9,917 nt of DNA from CADEED01 sp036677145 (GTDB lineage Bacteria > Pseudomonadota > Gammaproteobacteria > Steroidobacterales > Steroidobacteraceae), in the NCBI GenBank assembly GCA_036677145.1, contig JAKFFF010000029.1:1-9917 (forward strand), read 5' to 3'. Made by a program: the position numbers and the translations under genes. This document shows positions 1-5,928 of the stretch, piece after piece; position 1 is the first letter of the stretch; each line of letters starts with the position of its first letter. The notes beneath the pieces are model-generated. The model did not search any database, had not been told where the DNA came from, and worked only from the letters and a program-made list of their open reading frames with translations.

Positions 1-146
1 CCGGTCTGCTCGATGGGTAGATAGACGCGCGGGTGCGAGTTCCACAGGTACATCTGCGGCATCGGGCACGACAGCGGCAGGTCGCTGGCGTCGACCTTGT
101 ATTCGTTTTGCGCGTTGGGCTGGATCAGGGGCTTGGGGGCTGACAT
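1..146 (-). CDS. zf-CHCC zinc-finger protein, cut by the left edge
   Basis: Reading leftwards from an ATG at 146, 48 complete codons are visible before the window ends. The protein starts MSAPKPLIQP and contains a CPMP segment (Cys27) and a WNSHPRVYLP segment (His38). This matches the N-terminal half of the small bacterial zf-CHCC domain proteins (NDUFS6-like zinc finger). In that family a Cys and a His are followed by a CxxC pair; the CxxC would lie beyond the left edge, so it cannot be confirmed. Family members are usually only about 60-75 residues, so roughly a third of the gene is probably missing. The start is 9 nt downstream of the glnE stop, so it may be co-transcribed with glnE. No Shine-Dalgarno sequence precedes it, but a TATAAT is well placed for a near-leaderless message. 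The cellular role is not established; Zn binding is a family-level inference. Confidence 0.8.
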   Translation of the reverse strand, partial: MSAPKPLIQPNAQNEYKVDASDLPLSCPMPQMYLWNSHPRVYLPIEQT

Positions 147-154
147 GGGCGCGG

Positions 155-160
155 ATTATA
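155..160 (-). promoter_or_regulatory. Candidate -10 box (TATAAT) for the zf-CHCC gene
   Basis: On the minus strand, 160 to 155 reads TATAAT, a perfect sigma-70 -10 hexamer in very GC-rich surroundings. It overlaps the glnE stop codon (158-156). Transcription would start about 7 nt further, close to 148, almost on the ATG at 146. The candidate -35 at 18-bp spacing (GTGAAT, 184-179) is poor, and there is no TGn extension. The match is visible; promoter activity is inferred. Confidence 0.4.
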
Positions 161-3062
161 CGGGGGTAGCGGGAACGGATTCACCCATCGTCGCGGTCCA
201 GATTGCAGTTACCGCCGCACGGGTTTCGGCAAAATCTCCCACTGGCACAACCGGTTCCGCGCCCTCCAGAGAGAGGTGGTGCGAGCGTTCGCGGTAGCCG
301 CGATAGGCATTGACCAGCACGTCGACGGTGGACTGCGGCACCAGGTCGGCGGAGGCCACGGACTCGAGCTGCCGGATGGTGTCGGCGAACATGGCCACGG
401 GCGGGTGGGTCTTCGCGTGCAACAGGGCCCAGTACTGCGCGAGGAACTCGATGTCCGCGGTGCCGCCCGCGTCCTGCTTGATGTCGAACTTGCCCGAGCC
501 GGGTTTGCCGCGCGAAAGTTCGCGCCGCATGCGTTCACGCATGTTGCGCACTTCATCGCGCAGGGTGTCGCGCCGCACGCAGCGTACGAGCAGGTCGAGC
601 CGCACGCGTTCGAACTCGTCGCGAAGGTCGCGATCCCCGGCCACGGCGCGTGCATGCAGCAGCGCCTGGTGTTCCCAGGTCCACGCCTCCTTCTCCTGGT
701 ATTCGACGAATGCCCCGATGCGGGTGATCAACATGCCGCCCTTGCCGGACGGCCGCAGCCGCACATCGACCTCGTAGAGCCGGCCCGCGGCCGAATGCAT
801 CGTGAGCAGGTGGATCGCGCGCTGCGCGAAACGGATGAAGAACACCTGGTTGTCGACCGGCCGGGCCGCGTCGGTCTCGGCGCCTTCGGTGCCGGAGTCA
901 TGCAGGAACACGAGGTCGAGGTCCGATGCATAACCGAGTTCGTAGCCGCCCAACTTCCCGTAGCCGACCGCGCAGATCTTCACCACGCGCCGTGCGCCAT
1001 CCGCCGAACGATAGTGAGGCACGCCGAATTGCGCGGTCATCTGCCGCCACGCGAGCTGCATCGCCTGCTCGACGATGATCTCGGCGATTTCGGTGAGGTA
1101 GTCGCTGACCCGCATCAACGGGATGCGGCCGGTCAGGTCGGCCATCGCGATGCGGAAGATGGCGGCGCGCTGGAATTGCCGCAGCACTTCCACCTGGCGC
1201 TCCGGCTCTTCATCTTCGAGATTCGCGAGCCGCGATGCGATTTCCGCCTCGAGCTCGCGGCGCGCCGGCGGCAATCCGCCGACACCGTCGTCGAGCAGCT
1301 CGTCGAGCAGCAGCGGATGTGAGGCGATCTGCGCGGCGAGGAATTCACCGTGTGCGGTGAGATCGACGAGCCTGCGGCGCACGGTGGGATGTTCGTTGAG
1401 CAGCGCGAAGTACGCCGACCGCGAGCCGATCGCCTCGAGCACCCGCAACACCCGCCGCAGGACATCCGACTGCGCGGACGCGCCGTCCGCCGGCAAATCC
1501 GCGATGAGGCCCAGCAACCGCGGCATCAACGCGTCGAGCCGCGCGCGGCCGGGTGCATCGAGCCGCCGCAGCGCACCCCCGTTGCGGAATTCGATGAGCT
1601 GCGCCGCCGCCGGGTCCGGCTCCCGGAATCCGCGCGCCCCGAGCGCCGCGACGAACTGTGGGGCGTCCGCGCCGCGCACCCAGGCTTCGACGATGCCGTT
1701 GACGCCCGGCACATCGGGCGTCGCCGCTTCATTCCGCGCGAACACCACTTCCTGGAACGCATGCGTGACACGGGCGCGATGCCGGGCGAGTTCGGCCGCG
1801 AGGGTTTCCCAGTTCGCCGCGCCCATCGCGCTGGCGATGCGGGAACGTGTCAACGGATCCTCCGGCAGCGTATGGGTCTGCTGGTCCGCGAGCATCTGCA
1901 GCCGGTTCTCGAGCCGGCGCAGGAATAGATAGGCCGCCTCGAGCTCCTGAGCCACGCGTCCCGGCAGCAGCTTCCCGCCCGCGAGTTGCGGCAGCGCCGT
2001 CAGCAGCGAGGCGGTCTGGAGCCGCCGGTCCTGGCCCCCGCGGATGAGCTGGAATGCCTGCACGACGAACTCGATTTCGCGGATGCCGCCCGGCCCGAGC
2101 TTCACGTGTTCGGCGAGATCGCGCCGCGCGACCTCTTTCTCGATCAGCCCCTTCATCTCGCGCAGGCTTTCAAAGACCCCGAAGTCGAGATAGCGGCGAT
2201 AGACGAATGGCCGCACCGTCTCCGCCTGGATGTAACGATAGGCGTCGACACCGGAAATGGCGCGCGCCTTGATCCACGCGTACCGCTCCCAGTCGCGGCC
2301 GTGCGTCTGCAGGTAGTTGTCGAGAAAGGTCGCGCTGACGGCGAGCGGGCCGCTGTCGCCAAAGGGCCGCAGCCGCATGTCGACGCGGAACACGAAGCCC
2401 TCGGGCGTGCGCTCGCCGAGCAGGCGGATCACCAGCCGGCCGAGCCGAGTGAAGAAGTCCTCGTTGTCGATGCTGCGCGCACCGGCCGTCACGCCCTTGT
2501 CGGGAAAAACAAAGATGAGGTCGATGTCGGAGGAGAAGTTGAGCTCTCCACCGCCGAGCTTGCCCATGCCGAGCACGATGAAAGACTGGGCTTCACCCTC
2601 TGCGTTGCGTGGCTCGCCATAGGTGCGCGCGAGATCGCGGTGCGCGTAATCCACCGCCGCGGCGATCGCGGCGTCCGCGAACGCGCTGGTATCCGCCAGG
2701 GTCTCCTGGACGGATGCGAATCCGGCGAGATCCCGCCAGGCGATGCGCACCATTTCACGGGTGCGCTGGCGCCGCAGCGCCGCCATGTAACCCGCCACGT
2801 CCAATTCCGGCGAGACGGCGGCGGCCAGCCGGTCCGCCATTTCGCCGGGCGCCAGTGGGCGGTCCAGCGCCGCGGCTTCGACGAGCCAGGTGCCTAGCGA
2901 GGAATCTCGCTGCAGGCTCATGCAAACGAAGTCGCTGGCGGCGAGCACGCGGGTCAGCGCCTCGCGCTGCGCTGCGGAGGCAGCTTCGAATGGAGTGAGA
3001 CCTCCCGACTCGCGCAGGCGTGTCAGTTGCTGCTCACAAAAGGTAGCGAGTTCGGGCGTCAC
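156..3062 (-). CDS. glnE: Bifunctional glutamine synthetase adenylyltransferase / adenylyl-removing enzyme GlnE
   Basis: GlnE attaches AMP to a tyrosine of glutamine synthetase to switch it off and removes it again by phosphorolysis, under control of PII and glutamine; it acts in the cytosol. The protein is 968 residues, close to the E. coli length of about 946. Two homologous nucleotidyltransferase modules are visible. The N-terminal one has GMGKLGGGEL at 165-174 and SSDIDLIF at 177-184; by family knowledge this is the adenylyl-removing half. The C-terminal one has GYGKLGGYEL at 700-709 and ASDLDLVF at 712-719, the adenylylating half. Each is followed by its helical segment (GPGGIREIEF near 323-332, DAGGTADIEF near 864-873). 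Both active-site DxD pairs are intact. The start is GTG at 3062: an in-frame TAA lies at 3077-3075, no other start codon falls between them, and the first internal Met is residue 48. No strong Shine-Dalgarno is seen. The zf-CHCC gene follows after 9 nt. Confidence 0.98.
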   Translation of the reverse strand: MTPELATFCEQQLTRLRESGGLTPFEAASAAQREALTRVLAASDFVCMSLQRDSSLGTWLVEAAALDRPLAPGEMADRLAAAVSPELDVAGYMAALRRQRTREMVRIAWRDLAGFASVQETLADTSAFADAAIAAAVDYAHRDLARTYGEPRNAEGEAQSFIVLGMGKLGGGELNFSSDIDLIFVFPDKGVTAGARSIDNEDFFTRLGRLVIRLLGERTPEGFVFRVDMRLRPFGDSGPLAVSATFLDNYLQTHGRDWERYAWIKARAISGVDAYRYIQAETVRPFVYRRYLDFGVFESLREMKGLIEKEVARRDLAEHVKLGPGGIREIEFVVQAFQLIRGGQDRRLQTASLLTALPQLAGGKLLPGRVAQELEAAYLFLRRLENRLQMLADQQTHTLPEDPLTRSRIASAMGAANWETLAAELARHRARVTHAFQEVVFARNEAATPDVPGVNGIVEAWVRGADAPQFVAALGARGFREPDPAAAQLIEFRNGGALRRLDAPGRARLDALMPRLLGLIADLPADGASAQSDVLRRVLRVLEAIGSRSAYFALLNEHPTVRRRLVDLTAHGEFLAAQIASHPLLLDELLDDGVGGLPPARRELEAEIASRLANLEDEEPERQVEVLRQFQRAAIFRIAMADLTGRIPLMRVSDYLTEIAEIIVEQAMQLAWRQMTAQFGVPHYRSADGARRVVKICAVGYGKLGGYELGYASDLDLVFLHDSGTEGAETDAARPVDNQVFFIRFAQRAIHLLTMHSAAGRLYEVDVRLRPSGKGGMLITRIGAFVEYQEKEAWTWEHQALLHARAVAGDRDLRDEFERVRLDLLVRCVRRDTLRDEVRNMRERMRRELSRGKPGSGKFDIKQDAGGTADIEFLAQYWALLHAKTHPPVAMFADTIRQLESVASADLVPQSTVDVLVNAYRGYRERSHHLSLEGAEPVVPVGDFAETRAAVTAIWTATMGESVPATPV

Positions 3063-3086
3063 GGGCGCGTGACTTTACTAGAAATA

Positions 3087-3111
3087 GCGCTTGCAGACGC
3101 CGTGCAAGCGC
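3087..3111. repeat. Perfect 9-bp inverted repeat in the glnE/lipoprotein divergent gap, possible operator
   Basis: GCGCTTGCA at 3087-3095 and TGCAAGCGC at 3103-3111 are exact reverse complements separated by 7 nt. The repeat lies in the 62-bp gap between two divergent start codons. It contains a TTGCA box on each strand, so it covers the candidate -35 of the lipoprotein gene and a possible -35 (TTGCAC, 3107-3102) for glnE. Half-sites about 16 bp apart centre to centre suit a dimeric regulator. I do not recognise it as the site of a named regulator. An RNA hairpin is an alternative, but there is no T-tract for termination. Confidence 0.5.
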
Positions 3112-3118
3112 CTACGAT
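3091..3118 (+). promoter_or_regulatory. Candidate promoter for the lipoprotein gene
   Basis: TTGCAG (3091-3096) and TACGAT (3113-3118) are spaced 16 bp apart and partly match the sigma-70 consensus (3/6 and 4/6). The start point would fall about 3124-3126, at or beside the ATG at 3125. This agrees with the lack of any Shine-Dalgarno sequence before that ATG and suggests a leaderless message. The -35 and most of the spacer lie inside the inverted repeat at 3087-3111. Weak matches; the call is inferred. Confidence 0.3.
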
Positions 3119-3124
3119 TGCTCC

Positions 3125-4015
3125 ATGAAAACCCTCGGCGCCTCACTGCTCATCACGGCCGCGCTCACGGTGTTAGCCGGTTGCGGCAAGTACGAAAGCC
3201 AGACCGAAGTCGAATGGGCGAAATCGGCGCTCGCGCGTAACCCCGCATTCGAGATTCTCGCCACCGACGCATCGGCCGGCGTTTTCACCGTGCGCGATAC
3301 GGCGAGCGGTGAAGTCCGGACGCTGCGCGTCGACGACCTGGTGGCCGCGCCGCGCCCAGCCGGCAAACCGACTTCCGCCGCGCATCCCGAACCTGTGGCA
3401 GCCGAACCCGCGCCCTCTGTCGCGGCACCCGCGCCCGCACCCGCGGCGCCCGCCGACTACGATGCCGCAGTCGCCGATCAAACTACCGAGCAGTTCGCCG
3501 TCGAACACACCGGCAACGGCGCGACGCTTGCCGAAGGTCCCGGTTTCAGCATCACGCGCGGCAGCGAACCTGCGCGCGCGCCGGGTGGCGCGCTCGAAGG
3601 CCCCGGATACAGCATCACGCGCACCGAACCGGCCAAGGATCAGAGCGCACCTCGTGCGGAAGCCGTCGCCGCGAACGCGGAACGGCGGTCCGAACCCATC
3701 ATCTGCCAGGGCGACCGCCTCATGCGCATCGACGGTGAGACACTCGAGTTCTCCGGTGACGCGCTGATCGCCGAAAAGGGTTGCGACCTTTACATCAGCA
3801 ATGCGCGCATCAAGGCCGGCGGCGTGGGACTCATCGCGCGCCAGGCTCGTGTCCACATCGTCAACAGCACCATCGGCGGCTCGCGCGGTTCGTACGAAGC
3901 TTCCGATGGCGCCGAAATCTACGTCGCCCGTTCCACTTTCTCGGGGATCGGCCGGCGATTCGACACCGCTACGATGAACGACCTGGGTGGCAACGAATAC
4001 GAGCTCACGCACTGA
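3125..4015 (+). CDS. Putative envelope lipoprotein with internal repeat and probable beta-helical C-terminus
   Basis: I do not recognise a named family. The 296-residue protein begins with a lipoprotein signal: basic Lys2, a hydrophobic stretch 4-16, then lipobox LAGC at 17-20 with Cys20 as the lipidation site. Residues 21-73 look like a small folded domain. Residues 74-110 form a Pro/Ala-rich linker rich in PAPAPA runs. Residues 137-145 (EGPGFSITR) and 158-166 (EGPGYSITR) are an imperfect repeat with a 21-residue period. From about 190 to 275, short alternating strands (DLYISNARI, RVHIVNSTI, EIYVARSTF) spaced 22-24 residues apart suggest the rungs of a right-handed beta-helix; Cys194 and Cys220 could form a disulfide in the periplasm. 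It is likely membrane-anchored by lipid, with the linker extending the C-terminal domain. The ATG at 3125 is chosen because it gives an ideal signal sequence. The function is unknown. Confidence 0.85.
   Translation: MKTLGASLLITAALTVLAGCGKYESQTEVEWAKSALARNPAFEILATDASAGVFTVRDTASGEVRTLRVDDLVAAPRPAGKPTSAAHPEPVAAEPAPSVAAPAPAPAAPADYDAAVADQTTEQFAVEHTGNGATLAEGPGFSITRGSEPARAPGGALEGPGYSITRTEPAKDQSAPRAEAVAANAERRSEPIICQGDRLMRIDGETLEFSGDALIAEKGCDLYISNARIKAGGVGLIARQARVHIVNSTIGGSRGSYEASDGAEIYVARSTFSGIGRRFDTATMNDLGGNEYELTH
3533..3622 (+). repeat. Two imperfect 21-codon repeats in the lipoprotein gene
   Basis: The stretch beginning gaaggtcccggt at 3533 recurs as gaaggccccgga at 3596, 63 bp later and in frame. 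Each unit encodes EGPG[FY]SITR followed by a short Glu-Pro-Ala segment. The differing bases mostly fall at third codon positions, or change Phe to Tyr, so the protein repeat appears to be maintained by selection. The units lie between the Pro/Ala linker and the C-terminal domain. Confidence 0.75.
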
Positions 4016-4032
4016 GCAACCCCGCCCGCGCG

Positions 4033-4066
4033 CCCGTTGGTAGGATGCGTCGTACATTTCAACGGG
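4033..4066 (+). promoter_or_regulatory. Inverted repeat overlapping the ribosome binding site of the Anbu gene
   Basis: CCCGTTG at 4033-4039 and CAACGGG at 4060-4066 are exact reverse complements separated by 20 nt. The right arm takes in the first bases of the GGGAG ribosome binding site (4064-4068) for the ATG at 4074. If transcribed from upstream, for example by read-through from the lipoprotein gene, this stem could hide the site. The loop contains TAGGAT (4041-4046) preceded by TG, an extended -10-like element; transcription from there would omit the left arm. Structure and regulation are inferred. Confidence 0.3.
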
Positions 4067-4068
4067 AG
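4064..4068 (+). promoter_or_regulatory. Ribosome binding site that fixes the Anbu start
   Basis: GGGAG lies 5 nt before the ATG at 4074. It overlaps an in-frame GTG at 4068, which therefore cannot use it. This places the catalytic Thr directly after the initiator Met. Confidence 0.7.
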
Positions 4069-4073
4069 TGGCG

Positions 4074-4799
4074 ATGACTTACTGCGTCGGGGTCCAGGTC
4101 GATGAAGGCCTGGTGTTCCTCTCGGACTCGCGCACCAATGCTGGCGTCGATCACGTCAGCACTTTTCGCAAGATGACTTTTTTCGAAATGCCGGGCGAAC
4201 GCGTGCTCGTGCTGCTGTCCGCCGGCAACCTCGCCATCAGCCAGTCGGTCACCGGGCTGCTGCGCGAACGCGTCACGAGCGCCAAGGGCAGCCTGCTCAC
4301 GACGCGCACCCTGTCCGATGCGGCGCGACTGGTCGGAGAAGCCGTGCGCGATGTCCACCATCGCGATGCCGCGGCGCTCCAGGAACACGGCATCGAATTC
4401 AACCCGACGTTCATCATCGGCGGCCAGATAGGCGGCGAAGCGCTGCGCCTGTTCCATGTGTATTCCGCCGGCAACTTCATCGAGACCACGGCCGACACGC
4501 GTTATTTCCAGATCGGCGAGTCCAAGTACGGCAAACCGATCATCGATCGCGTGGTCAAGGCGGACACCGGGCTCGCCGCGGTGGCCAAGTGCGCGCTGAT
4601 TTCGATGGATTCGACCATCCGCTCCAATCTGTCGGTCGGAATGCCGCTCGACCTGGCCATCGTGCGCCGCGACGCATTGCAGGTTTCGCTGCATAGAAGC
4701 ATCGGCCCCGAAGACGCCTATTTCAAAGTCATCCGGGACGGCTGGGGCGAATCATTACGTAACGCGTTCCACGCCCTGCCCGACCCCGCCATACCCTAA
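4074..4799 (+). CDS. Anbu-type (proteasome/HslV-like) N-terminal-nucleophile peptidase
   Basis: The 241-residue protein starts MTYCVGVQVDEGLVFLSDSRT, typical of Anbu, the bacterial proteasome-beta/HslV homologue. Removal of Met1 would expose Thr2 as the N-terminal nucleophile. Asp18 in LSDSRT and Lys33 in FRKM correspond to the catalytic Asp and Lys of the proteasome fold, and LLSAGNLA (48-55) to the glycine segment lining the active site. The rest (FIIGGQIGGEALRLFHVY, 113-130; GESKYGKPIID, 148-158) fits the family through to the C-terminus. Anbu particles are cytosolic and self-assemble; their substrates are poorly known. A start at GTG 4068 would put two extra residues before the nucleophile and is rejected. 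Anbu genes often sit with alpha-E, circularly permuted ATP-grasp and transglutaminase-like genes; none is adjacent here. Instead a lipoprotein gene lies 58 nt upstream and an aspartic protease gene 110 nt downstream, both on the same strand. Confidence 0.92.
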   Translation: MTYCVGVQVDEGLVFLSDSRTNAGVDHVSTFRKMTFFEMPGERVLVLLSAGNLAISQSVTGLLRERVTSAKGSLLTTRTLSDAARLVGEAVRDVHHRDAAALQEHGIEFNPTFIIGGQIGGEALRLFHVYSAGNFIETTADTRYFQIGESKYGKPIIDRVVKADTGLAAVAKCALISMDSTIRSNLSVGMPLDLAIVRRDALQVSLHRSIGPEDAYFKVIRDGWGESLRNAFHALPDPAIP

Positions 4800-4909
4800 G
4801 GCGGCGGGCGGGCCCGCTCGGCCCGGAACTGGGACTTCACACCGTGCGGCGCGCACGTTTCGGCGTTGCGGAGTTTCTTTCCCGCGGAATCAGGCGTAGG
4901 TTGTTTGGC

Positions 4910-5920
4910 ATGTGTGAGAGGCCGACAAAACGTCGCTTGGCCCTGCTGGCTCTTCTCGCCCTCGGTGGCGGCCTGTGCTCTCCCATTCTCTTCGCCGAAC
5001 CCAACACCGCATCACGCGTACCCGGTACTCCCGAAGATCTCGGCGGCGCGCTCGCGGATCCTGAACCTTTGTTTGCCGCGCCCACGCGCCTCGATCGCAT
5101 CGGCCGCGTGATGACGCAGGTGATGGTCAACGGCAAGGGCCCATTCCGCTTCGTCATCGACACCGGCGCGAGCCGCTCGACACTCGCGCCGCATCTTGCG
5201 CGTTCGCTCGGGCTCAAACATTCCGTGGGCCGCAACGTCATGCTCAACGGCGTGACGGGCGCCGCCGAAGTTCCCACCGTTCCCGTCGACAGCATCGAAA
5301 TCGGCGCGCTCAAGTTCGAGAACCAGAATCTGCCGGTGATCTTCACGTCGATCATGGGTAATGCCGACGGCATCCTCGGCGTCGCCGGTTTCCACGATCA
5401 ACGCATCGACGTCGATTTCAAACGCGACCGGGTCACCGTGCTCGAATCCAACGGCCGCCGGCCTCACTACAGCCTGGTGACCGCCCGCGCGCACCGCAAT
5501 GACAATGGCCTCATGATCCTCGACATGCGCGTCGGCCGCCGCATCAAGGTCAAGGCCGTCATCGATACCGGCGCCGAGCGCACGCTCGGCAACCTCGCGC
5601 TGCAGGAAGCCATCAATAAAAACCGCCGCGGTGTCCGCGAAGTGGTCAGCGCGGTCGTGCACGGCGCGACGCCCGACATCGCGGATGGCGACGTGCAGAC
5701 GATCAAGGAAGCGACCATCGGCGACATGACGCTTTCCAACTTTGAAGTCATCTTCTCGGACTTTCACGTCTTCAAGCTCTGGGAGCTCAACGAGGAACCG
5801 GCATTACTCGTCGGCATGGACATGCTGGGCGTGCTCGATCGCCTGGTCATCGACTATCGCCGCAATGAAGTCAGCGTGTACGGCGAACGCAGCGCCACTT
5901 CCCGCACCGTGCAGCGCTGA
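4910..5920 (+). CDS. Exported retropepsin-like aspartic protease with two DTGA lobes
   Basis: The 336-residue protein has a signal peptide: KRR at 7-9, hydrophobic 10-23, and a likely cleavage after LFA (27-29). There is no lipobox. Two retropepsin-type modules follow. Lobe 1 has FVIDTGASRSTL (Asp84, Thr85, Gly86) and a later hydrophobic-Gly element, GILGVAG (154-160). Lobe 2 has AVIDTGAERTLG (Asp219, Thr220, Gly221) and LLVGMDMLG (299-307). Both catalytic Asp-Thr-Gly triplets are intact, so one chain could form the two-Asp active site that retropepsins build as dimers. It is probably periplasmic. An in-frame GTG at 4844 would add 22 residues before the signal peptide; ATG 4910 is preferred because the signal then begins at the N-terminus. 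GTAGG at 4896-4900 is a possible but weak ribosome binding site. It lies on the same strand as the Anbu gene and ends 8 nt before the convergent alkC stop. Confidence 0.88.
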   Translation: MCERPTKRRLALLALLALGGGLCSPILFAEPNTASRVPGTPEDLGGALADPEPLFAAPTRLDRIGRVMTQVMVNGKGPFRFVIDTGASRSTLAPHLARSLGLKHSVGRNVMLNGVTGAAEVPTVPVDSIEIGALKFENQNLPVIFTSIMGNADGILGVAGFHDQRIDVDFKRDRVTVLESNGRRPHYSLVTARAHRNDNGLMILDMRVGRRIKVKAVIDTGAERTLGNLALQEAINKNRRGVREVVSAVVHGATPDIADGDVQTIKEATIGDMTLSNFEVIFSDFHVFKLWELNEEPALLVGMDMLGVLDRLVIDYRRNEVSVYGERSATSRTVQR

Positions 5921-5928
5921 TCCGCCGC

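Noticed and set aside
276..1322. Long plus-strand open frame (348 codons) opposite glnE
   Set aside because: It lies wholly inside the certain glnE gene, is rich in His/Arg/Asp from GC-skewed codons, and resembles no family; it is a high-GC shadow frame. The same holds for the frames at 1350-1928 and 1986-2897.
3173..4057. 294-codon minus-strand frame opposite the lipoprotein gene
   Set aside because: The plus-strand frame has a textbook lipobox and a protein-level repeat; the antisense frame is rich in Arg/Gly and lacks any domain.
4801..4821. GC-rich palindrome (GCGGGCCCGC, 4808-4817) after the Anbu stop as a terminator
   Set aside because: It has no loop-forming spacer and no following T-tract, so it does not look like an intrinsic terminator.
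4844..4909. GTG-started N-terminal extension of the aspartic protease
   Set aside because: It would place 22 Arg-rich residues before a well-formed signal peptide; the ATG at 4910 is the better start.
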